A DNA stretch of 14,659 nt from JAPLCX01 sp964460305. Lineage in GTDB: Bacteria; Auribacterota; Tritonobacteria; UBA1439. The notes under the pieces were generated by a model. That model worked only from the letters and a program-made list of their open reading frames with translations, was not told the origin of the DNA and ran no database searches. The DNA lies in the NCBI GenBank assembly GCA_964460305.1, contig CAYWRA010000068.1, forward strand, positions 1-14,659, in the 5' to 3' direction. A program made the translations under genes and the position numbers. Of the stretch, positions 7,005 through 12,502 are shown piece after piece. Every line of letters starts with the position of its first letter. Position 1 is the first letter of the stretch.

Positions 7005-7045
7005 TTTCGAGTTTTGTGCTTTGGATTTGTTTCGGATTTAGCCTG
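6945..7045. repeat. AAATCCAAA/TTTGGATTT repeat with 13-bp inverted arms
   Basis: AAACAAATCCAAA at 6959-6971 and its exact reverse complement TTTGGATTTGTTT at 7020-7032 bracket the end of the isochorismatase-family gene. The left arm lies inside its last codons. The array could form a hairpin at the transcript end. I count it as a dispersed intergenic repeat because similar TTTGG/GATTT modules occur near 2340-2385. Confidence 0.6.
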
Positions 7046-7048
7046 ATT

Positions 7049-7102
7049 TATTCATCAACTTTGATCGGCCGATAAGTCTTTACTGTGGCGCAAATAGTTG
7101 AT
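7049..7102 (+). promoter_or_regulatory. GCCGATAA motif with a 7-bp inverted repeat around it
   Basis: GCCGATAA at 7068-7075 equals the -10 of sigma28-type promoters, but the expected -35 11 bp upstream (TATTCATC) matches the consensus poorly. ATCAACT (7054-7060) and AGTTGAT (7096-7102) form a 7-bp inverted repeat around it. The site lies ~210 bp before the winged-helix gene. Its function is unproven. Confidence 0.2.
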
Positions 7103-7284
7103 CAAGATTATCACATTTCGCTTTTCGGTAGGATTTTCGCCTCTTCCAATTATATCAGTCGATCGTCGGTGCTCCCACCTCCGCAACCAAGGCATTACGT
7201 GGTGCCAGTCTTTCACTTTCAACGGATGTGTGATACCATGCGAATGTGTGTTTGAATATTCATTTCGAGAAAGGAGGAATGATT

Positions 7285-7485
7285 ATGCTCTGGGTACAGA
7301 TAGGCCAGACGGCGGGTATGGTATACAGGCTGTTGGAGAAGAAAAAAGAGGCGACTACCACTGAAATCTTAAGAGAACTCAAGGTTCCGTATGATATTCT
7401 CCAGATGGCGCTGGGGTGGCTGGCCCGTGAGGACAGGGTAAAGTTTGATCAGACGAGAAAGACACTCAAGATAGCGTTGAAATAA
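7285..7485 (+). CDS. Small winged-helix protein (DUF2582-like)
   Basis: The ATG at 7285 is chosen because AAGGAGG at 7271-7277 is 7 bp upstream; the ATG at 7279 is too close to it and 7246 lacks a site. The 66-residue product has the winged helix-turn-helix layout of the DUF2582 family: MLWVQIGQTAGMVYRLLEKK (first helix), then ATTTEILRELKVPYDILQMA, LGWLAREDRVKFDQ and a short beta-wing strand RKTLKIALK. The members are small and presumed to bind DNA or to be regulators; no target is known. A palindrome TGAATATTCA (7253-7262) lies just before the ribosome-binding site and could be an operator, which is untested. The aconitase gene starts 5 bp after its stop, so the two are certainly co-transcribed if expressed from upstream. 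Confidence 0.8.
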   Translation: MLWVQIGQTAGMVYRLLEKKKEATTTEILRELKVPYDILQMALGWLAREDRVKFDQTRKTLKIALK

Positions 7486-7490
7486 ATTCC

Positions 7491-9422
7491 ATGGGCGAAT
7501 CCCTTACCGATAAGATCATCGCGGGACATCTCGTGCACGGGCGCCTTGTCGCCGGCGCGGAGATCGCACTGCGCATCGAACAGACGCTCACACAGGATGC
7601 GACGGGGACGCTCGCCTTCCTGCAATTCGAGGCGATGGGGGGGGGCAGGACGAGGGCCGCCCTCTCGGTGAGCTACGTCGACCACAATACCCTCCAGACC
7701 GGGCCCCAGAACGCCGACGATCACCGCTACCTGGAGAGCGCGGCGGCCCGGTGCGGCGCATACTTCTCGCGTCCGGGGAACGGGATATGTCACCAGGTTC
7801 ACCTGGAGAGATTCGCGGTCCCGGGAGCCACGCTTATCGGCTCGGACAGCCATACCCCCACCGCTGGGGGTCTCGGCATGCTCGCCATCGGCGCTGGAGG
7901 TCTGGACGTCGCTGCGGCAATGGCGGGCGAGCCGTTCTATCTGACCATGCCCGAGGTCATCCTCGTTAGGCTCCGCGGGAAACTGCGGCCCTGGGTCTCG
8001 GCGAAGGATATTATTCTCGAGCTCCTAAGGCGTTTCGGCGTGAAGTGGGGGAGGGGAAAGTTGCTCGAGTACGGGGGGCCGGCGCTCGCGTCACTCACCG
8101 TCCCCGAGAGGGCGACGATCGCCAACATGGGCACCGAGCTCGGTGTGACCTCCTCCATATTCCCCTCGGACGGCCAGACGAAGCGGTTCCTCCATGCCCA
8201 GCGGCGCTCCACGCAGTGGCGAGGGCTTGTCGCGGACCGCGATGCGGTGTATGGGCAAACGGTCGACATCGATCTCGAAACGATCGAGCCGCTTATAGCC
8301 GCCCCGCACGGCCCGGATAACGTCAGCCGGGTGAGCGAGTGTGAGGGTTTGAAAGTCGACCAGGTCTGCCTAGGCAGTTGCACCAACTCGTCGCTGAGAG
8401 ACATGATCGAGGCGGCAATGATGCTGAAGGGGCGCGCAATCCCGCCGAGGGTAAGCCTGACCGTGTCTCCCGGTTCGCTACAGGTGCTAAGGATGATGGC
8501 GGAAGCCGGCGCGCTTGACGCCATGCTCTCGGCGGGGGCGAGGCTCCTTGAGAACGCGTGCGGCCCGTGCATCGGCATGGGGCAGGCCCCTCCCTCCGGC
8601 GGCGTGTCGCTCAGGACGTTCAACCGGAATTTTAAAGGGCGGTCCGGCACGCCCGATGCCGGGGTGTATCTCTGCAGCACCGCGGTGGCGGTGGCATCCG
8701 CGCTCGCGGGCAAGATTACCGACCCGCGAAAGCTGGGGAGACCACCCGTCGTGCGTCTCCCCCGGCGCATGCTTGTCGACGACGGTATGATCGTCGCTCC
8801 TCCGCGGGACGGGAAGTCGGTTCGTATCATCAAGGGGCCTAACATCAAACCTTTGCCGCGCTTTCCCAGGCTCGCCGACCGGATCGAGGGCGAGGTGCTG
8901 CTCGTATGCGGAGACAATGTGAGCACTGACGACATTATGCCGGCTGGCGCAAAGCTGCTCCCGCTAAGGTCCAATATCCCGGCGCTCGCCGAGCATGCCT
9001 TTGAGAGGTGCGATCCCTCCTTCGCCAAACGCGCCGTGAAGGCTGGAACGGGTTTCATCGTTGCGGGAAATAATTACGGCCAGGGGTCAAGCAGGGAACA
9101 CGCGGCGCTTGTACCCAGGTTCCTCGGCGTCGCTGCGGTGATCGCGCGCTCGTTCGCGAGGATCCACCGGGCAAACCTCGTAAATTTCGGCGTCATCCCG
9201 CTCGTCGTGGAGCGCGAGGAGGATCTCCGTGAGCTGGCACAGGGTTCCCGGTTGAAGCTACTCGGCGTGCGCGAGTCGGTCGGGTCGGGGGATACGATCG
9301 TCATTCATCATGCGCGCCGGCGGATAGCCGCGCGGCTGGCGCTCAGCGGGCGCGAGAGGCGGATGCTCCTCGCGGGGGGGCTGCTCAATATGATCAAATC
9401 ACGGAAAGGTCCAAAGAGTTGA
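7491..9422 (+). CDS. Aconitate hydratase, 4Fe-4S, single-chain aconitase type
   Basis: The 643-residue protein interconverts citrate and isocitrate via cis-aconitate in the TCA cycle. The three cluster cysteines are present: C297 (CLGSCTNS), C357 and C360 (NACGPCIGMG). Substrate and catalytic regions are seen as DHN (64-66), SDSHTPTAGGLGML (118-131) and, in the swivel domain, VSTDDIMPAG (477-486), GNNYGQGSSREHAAL (526-540) and ARSFARIHRANLVNFGV (552-568). The single chain has both the large domain and the C-terminal swivel domain and is much shorter than AcnA/AcnB (about 850-900 residues), which fits the short bacterial/anaerobe aconitase group; homoaconitase/isopropylmalate isomerase relatives are alternatives but those usually have split subunits. 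The ATG follows the winged-helix stop by 5 bp with no clear ribosome-binding site, so translational coupling is likely. Confidence 0.88.
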   Translation: MGESLTDKIIAGHLVHGRLVAGAEIALRIEQTLTQDATGTLAFLQFEAMGGGRTRAALSVSYVDHNTLQTGPQNADDHRYLESAAARCGAYFSRPGNGICHQVHLERFAVPGATLIGSDSHTPTAGGLGMLAIGAGGLDVAAAMAGEPFYLTMPEVILVRLRGKLRPWVSAKDIILELLRRFGVKWGRGKLLEYGGPALASLTVPERATIANMGTELGVTSSIFPSDGQTKRFLHAQRRSTQWRGLVADRDAVYGQTVDIDLETIEPLIAAPHGPDNVSRVSECEGLKVDQVCLGSCTNSSLRDMIEAAMMLKGRAIPPRVSLTVSPGSLQVLRMMAEAGALDAMLSAGARLLENACGPCIGMGQAPPSGGVSLRTFNRNFKGRSGTPDAGVYLCSTAVAVASALAGKITDPRKLGRPPVVRLPRRMLVDDGMIVAPPRDGKSVRIIKGPNIKPLPRFPRLADRIEGEVLLVCGDNVSTDDIMPAGAKLLPLRSNIPALAEHAFERCDPSFAKRAVKAGTGFIVAGNNYGQGSSREHAALVPRFLGVAAVIARSFARIHRANLVNFGVIPLVVEREEDLRELAQGSRLKLLGVRESVGSGDTIVIHHARRRIAARLALSGRERRMLLAGGLLNMIKSRKGPKS

Positions 9423-9433
9423 GGATAAAAGCC

Positions 9434-10018
9434 ATGCGCTTCGTTCTTCCCATCATGTTGCTAGGATTTGTCGTGTGCGGCTGCTCGCGCACGCCGACCG
9501 ACGTTGCCGTCATCGACATCGACGCGGTCTTTAGGAACTATAAGAAGTCGCAATCCGTATACGAGGCCCTCGAAAAGGACAGGCGCAACCTGGAGACGAG
9601 AGGCCAGGAGATGCTTGATGAGATCAACAAGCTAGTGAAGGAATCGGAGCTTTTGAGCGAGGAGGCCCGGAAAGAGCGGGAGACCCGCATCAGGGAGAAG
9701 AGCGCGGCGCTCGAGGCGTTTCGTCGCGGGGCGGCGAAAGATCTGACGGACCGGACGAGCGACGAATACCAGAAATTGATGGGTGACGTGCGCACGGCCG
9801 CCGAGACCGCGGCTAAGCGGCGGCAGCTCAAGATCGTTATCGACGCCTCGGCCGTTGTGTACGGCGTGAAGGGCCTGGATGCGACGGGGGAGGTCATCGA
9901 GGAGCTCAACCGCCGCTTCGATAAAGAGTCCGCCAGGAATGCGGTGCGCCCCGCCGTTACTGCAAGCCCGGCGGCAAAGGACGCTGCCGCCGGACGGACA
10001 GCGGAATCCTCCCGATAG
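9434..10018 (+). CDS. OmpH/Skp-like lipoprotein with coiled coil
   Basis: The track start is a TTG at 9419 overlapping the aconitase stop; I prefer the ATG at 9434, with GAGG at 9421-9424. The product (194 residues) begins with a lipoprotein signal MRFVLPIMLLGFVVCG then C17 as the anchored cysteine (VCGC lipobox, slightly unusual Cys at -2). The mature part has the OmpH/Skp signature VAVIDIDAVFRNYKKSQ followed by a long charged coiled coil (~residues 40-115) and the returning segment RRQLKIVIDASAVVYGVKGLDATGEVIEELNR, then an Ala/Pro-rich tail. Skp is a periplasmic chaperone for outer-membrane proteins; here the lipobox suggests a membrane-tethered variant. It follows aconitase by 11 bp, so it is in the same transcript although no functional link to aconitase is known. 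Confidence 0.8.
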   Translation: MRFVLPIMLLGFVVCGCSRTPTDVAVIDIDAVFRNYKKSQSVYEALEKDRRNLETRGQEMLDEINKLVKESELLSEEARKERETRIREKSAALEAFRRGAAKDLTDRTSDEYQKLMGDVRTAAETAAKRRQLKIVIDASAVVYGVKGLDATGEVIEELNRRFDKESARNAVRPAVTASPAAKDAAAGRTAESSR

Positions 10019-10050
10019 TTCCCCCCGGGTCGCCTGCCGCCTGACACATC

Positions 10051-10437
10051 GTGAATGCCAATACGGCTCGTTACACAGTCCCCCTCGGCAGGAAGAGGGG
10101 AGATAAAAGGTCGTACGACAGGGATAAGCTTGGGCGGCCCGATCGCCGTCGGAAGAGGAAGAACTGCACGAAGGCCGTGCTGAAGCGGCGTTTGCGCGCC
10201 CACCTTGTAAATGCCATCGCGCAGATGGACGTGGTCAACAGGATCGACATCGTCCCGGAAAAGAAAGCCCACCTCGAACTGGCGATTATCCATCTTGAGG
10301 CTGTGCGTACGGAGCGGGCTGGAAGCCATCTCCTCAAACAGCAGCTTGCCCTTTGCCGCGAACTCCTCTGGGAGATCGAGCGCGACGCCACCGACTGCCG
10401 CGGCGGGCGCGTCGAAGTCATAATATGCGGCGAGTAG
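10051..10437 (+). CDS. Small basic helical protein, unknown function
   Basis: This 128-codon ORF begins at GTG 10051, without a clear ribosome-binding site, 32 bp after the OmpH-like gene. Codon use (ATC, GTC, CTC, AAG, GAC, GCC favoured) is like that of its neighbours, which supports coding. Residues 1-45 are strongly basic (RPDRRRKRKNC), followed by three or four predicted amphipathic helices (RRLRAHLVNAIAQMDVV, KKAHLELAIIHLEAVR, LLKQQLALCRELLWEIER). The shape recalls helical-bundle proteins such as the Avd-like accessory proteins of retroelements, but that is only a resemblance and no reverse transcriptase is in the window. Its last 78 nt (codons from E103) lie in the 87-bp repeat shared with 12404-12490, so the real 3' end may have been changed by an insertion. 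A long opposing minus-strand ORF is the antisense shadow. Confidence 0.5.
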   Translation: MNANTARYTVPLGRKRGDKRSYDRDKLGRPDRRRKRKNCTKAVLKRRLRAHLVNAIAQMDVVNRIDIVPEKKAHLELAIIHLEAVRTERAGSHLLKQQLALCRELLWEIERDATDCRGGRVEVIICGE

Positions 10438-10446
10438 TGTGTTGGA
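10360..10446. repeat. 87-bp direct repeat, left copy (att-like)
   Basis: Bases 10360-10446 are identical, without a single mismatch, to 12404-12490. The repeat begins with GAACTCCTCTGGGAGATC and ends with GCGAGTAGTGTGTTGGA. It covers the last 78 nt of the small basic gene (including its TAG) plus 9 nt. The two copies are 2,044 bp apart and bracket the A/T-rich OLD gene. Confidence 0.95.
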
Positions 10447-10574
10447 GGATATGCCCCCCACGATATCCATCTCACCAGGTTTCGCTGGAGATCACCACTT
10501 GGAAGGGGCCGGGTCCCCGTCTCACAAAAATCCGGCTTGAGCCTAAAGGTTTAAGTTCCAATTCCTTGCCCGTC

Positions 10575-10583
10575 TGGTATCAT
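10575..10583 (+). promoter_or_regulatory. Candidate extended -10 promoter for the OLD-family gene
   Basis: TGG-TATCAT (10575-10583) fits the extended -10 pattern (TGn plus a 5/6 match to TATAAT), with a weak -35 TTCCAA at 10556-10561, 16 bp earlier. Start near 10590 gives a short leader to the ATG at 10614, so the cassette would bring its own promoter. Confidence 0.4.
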
Positions 10584-10613
10584 TTTGTAAGACCACGATA
10601 AGAGGGAGAAACT

Positions 10614-12350
10614 ATGCTGACAAAACTGATTATCCGAAAGTTTAAGAGGTTTGGGCAGATAGAAATAGAACTTGGCAACCCTGTTGTGTTTATCGGGCCG
10701 AATAATTCGGGTAAAACCTCGGCTCTTCAAGCGCTGGCGCTTTGGGACATAGGACTAAAGCGTTGGAATGAAAAGCGGAAAGGTAAAAGCGCCCCTGAAA
10801 AACGCCCTGGGGTAACGATTAACCGAAGGGATTTAGTGGCCATACCGGTGCCTAGCGCCGACCTCCTTTGGCAGGATTTGCATCTTAGGGATGTCAAAAG
10901 AGTTGATGGAAAGCCGGAGACCCAAAATATCCGAATCGACATCATTGTTGAAGGCATAGCCGAGGGTAAAGAATGGAAATGCGGTCTGGAATTTGATTAT
11001 GGGAATGAAGAATCGTTCTATTGCCGGCCATTGCGCTCTGCGGAAAAGGAGCCTGCCAAGAGAATGGCGATCCCTGAAGAGGCGAATAATATTCAAATAG
11101 CTTTTTTGCCGCCGATGTCAGGTCTATCGACAAATGAGACGCGCCTTGACCTTGGAGCAATTAATGTGCGAATAGGCGAAGGAAGGACGGCCGAGGTGCT
11201 TCGCAACCTTTGCTATAAGATATACAAAGAAAAACCGGAATATTGGAAAAAAATGGTCGGTCAAATTGCTTCTTTATTTGGATCGGAGCTTGGCGCTCCT
11301 GAGTATATCAGCGAGCGCGGCGAAATTAGAATGAGATATAAGGAAAGAGGCATACTACTTGAGCTTTCCTCTTCGGGGAGAGGTCTTCAGCAGACCTTGC
11401 TTTTATTATCTTACATGTATGCCAATAAGGGGGCGGTGTTATTGCTTGATGAACCCGATGCCCATTTGGAGATTCTTAGACAAAGGCAGATTTACCAACT
11501 CCTTGTGGACGTTGCCAGGGAGAATGGGAATCAGATCATCGCAGCAAGCCATTCCGAAGTCTTGCTTAATGAAGCGGCGGATAGGGATGTCGTGGTCGCT
11601 TTTGTTGGAAGGCCTCACAGAATAGATGATCGAGGCAGCCAACTGCTAAAAGCACTGCGTGATATTGGATTTGAACACTATTATCAAGCGGAACAAACTG
11701 GCTGGGTATTATATTTGGAAGGATCGACCGATTTAGCGATATTACGTACATTTGCAGAGAAGCTGGAATACAACGAGGCGCGAGATGTTCTTGCAAGACC
11801 ATTTGTTCATTACGTCGGAAACCAACCCTCCGAGGTCAGAAAGCATTTTCATGGTTTGCGAGAGGCCGTGCCTCATCTTGTGGGGATTGCAATTTTTGAT
11901 CGGCTTGGTCAATCCCTGCCGGCCGATTTAGGCGCCGTTGGATTGCAATGGAAACGTCGCGAAATCGAGAATTATTTGTGCGATCCAGAAACATTATTAG
12001 CATATGCGAAAGCCTCCTCCCGGCAGAATGTTGCCGGGCCTCTTTTTGCTTTATCTGAATCTAATAAGCGATCCACGATTATGCAAGAAACTATTCAAGA
12101 AATTGAAAGTGCGCTAAAGACTCTGGACAAAGGTTCACCGTGGGATATAAACACAAAAGTAAGCGATGACTTTTTAACACCCCTCTTTGAAAAATATTTT
12201 AAAAAACTTGGACTGCCTAATATTATGGCGAAGAAAAATTTTCATGAGCTTGCCCAATTCGTTCCTAAAGACAAATTAGATCCGGAAATTAAGGAAAAAC
12301 TAAATGCGATTGTGGAAATTGCGGGGTCTGCAAAGCCTTTGAAAATGTGA
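10614..12350 (+). CDS. OLD-family ATP-dependent nuclease (AAA ATPase plus TOPRIM)
   Basis: The ATG at 10614 follows AGGGAG at good spacing. The 578-residue protein has an N-terminal SMC/ABC-like ATPase: Walker A GPNNSGKT (28-35), a signature-like SSSGRGLQQ (252-260), Walker B VLLLDEPDAHLE (275-286) and an H-loop ASHSEVLL (311-318). This is followed by a TOPRIM-type nuclease domain: E369 and D373 in LYLEGSTDLAI, D429 in GIAIFDRLGQ, and WKRREIENYL (446-455). OLD proteins are anti-phage DNA nucleases, either alone or with a helicase partner as in Gabija (GajA/GajB). Here no UvrD-like helicase, reverse transcriptase or second defence gene is present, so it resembles a stand-alone class. The expected D-x-D appears as D429-R-L431, so the metal site may be altered. 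The A/T-rich composition and flanking 87-bp repeats indicate acquisition. Confidence 0.88.
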   Translation: MLTKLIIRKFKRFGQIEIELGNPVVFIGPNNSGKTSALQALALWDIGLKRWNEKRKGKSAPEKRPGVTINRRDLVAIPVPSADLLWQDLHLRDVKRVDGKPETQNIRIDIIVEGIAEGKEWKCGLEFDYGNEESFYCRPLRSAEKEPAKRMAIPEEANNIQIAFLPPMSGLSTNETRLDLGAINVRIGEGRTAEVLRNLCYKIYKEKPEYWKKMVGQIASLFGSELGAPEYISERGEIRMRYKERGILLELSSSGRGLQQTLLLLSYMYANKGAVLLLDEPDAHLEILRQRQIYQLLVDVARENGNQIIAASHSEVLLNEAADRDVVVAFVGRPHRIDDRGSQLLKALRDIGFEHYYQAEQTGWVLYLEGSTDLAILRTFAEKLEYNEARDVLARPFVHYVGNQPSEVRKHFHGLREAVPHLVGIAIFDRLGQSLPADLGAVGLQWKRREIENYLCDPETLLAYAKASSRQNVAGPLFALSESNKRSTIMQETIQEIESALKTLDKGSPWDINTKVSDDFLTPLFEKYFKKLGLPNIMAKKNFHELAQFVPKDKLDPEIKEKLNAIVEIAGSAKPLKM

Positions 12351-12382
12351 TATGCCCAGCGATAGTGTTACTTGTCTCATTT

Positions 12383-12481
12383 ATGGGTGGCCCTGATGCT
12401 TTTGAACTCCTCTGGGAGATCGAGCGCGACGCCACCGACTGCCGCGGCGGGCGCGTCGAAGTCATAATATGCGGCGAGTAG
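12383..12481 (+). CDS. Short ORF carrying the duplicated C-terminus of the small basic protein
   Basis: An ATG at 12383 opens a 32-codon frame, MGGPDAFELLWEIERDATD and onward, ending at the same TAG as the upstream gene's repeat (12479-12481). Its last ~25 residues equal the end of the protein encoded at 10051-10437 because they lie in the right 87-bp repeat. It has no ribosome-binding site. I read it as the displaced original 3' end rather than a functional gene. Confidence 0.25.
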   Translation: MGGPDAFELLWEIERDATDCRGGRVEVIICGE

Positions 12482-12490
12482 TGTGTTGGA
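12404..12490. repeat. 87-bp direct repeat, right copy (att-like)
   Basis: This copy is identical to 10360-10446. It lies 54 bp after the OLD gene stop and 12 bp before the stop of the convergent C25 gene. On the minus strand it is also open and in frame with the C25 gene after that gene's TAG. Confidence 0.95.
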
Positions 12491-12502
12491 AAACGCCGGC
12501 CA

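Larger units (their letters stand above)
10447..12490 (+). mobile_element. Inserted segment carrying an OLD-family nuclease, flanked by 87-bp direct repeats
   Basis: The segment between and including one repeat copy is 2,044 bp long. It is plainly more A/T-rich than the flanking genes and holds a single gene. Removing it restores a compact layout: the small basic gene's 3' end would be followed by 21 bp and then the convergent C25 gene. This resembles integrative elements that use a gene's 3' end as attachment site and carry a copy that restores it. There is no integrase, transposase or terminal inverted repeat, so it would have to be mobilised in trans or be the remnant of a bigger element. 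A 6-bp inverted repeat GGATAT(10447-10452)/ATATCC(10463-10468) begins exactly at the inner edge of the left copy. Confidence 0.55.

Noticed and set aside
7191..7230. Sigma54-type promoter (TGGTGCC...)
   Set aside because: The GG and GC elements at the right spacing (TGGCAC-N5-TTGC) are not present in either direction.
7937..9058. Minus-strand ORF of 373 codons opposite the aconitase
   Set aside because: The plus frame has every aconitase motif; the minus frame is a GC-rich shadow without motifs.
9538..10470. Minus-strand ORF of 310 codons opposite the OmpH-like and small basic genes
   Set aside because: Its sequence is Arg/Ser-rich antisense of a clear OmpH-like coiled coil. The opening part is antisense to the small basic gene, whose codon use fits neighbours better.
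10614..12350. Gabija or retron system
   Set aside because: Only the OLD-like protein is present; no UvrD-like helicase (GajB) or reverse transcriptase adjoins it within the repeats.
10360..12490. Diversity-generating retroelement (template/variable repeat pair), prompted by the Avd-like look of the small helical protein
   Set aside because: The two 87-bp copies are identical, with no adenine-specific differences, and no reverse transcriptase is present.
10447..12490. Insertion sequence or composite transposon
   Set aside because: No transposase gene and no terminal inverted repeats; the enclosed gene is a nuclease, and an 87-bp target duplication would be far too long for an IS.
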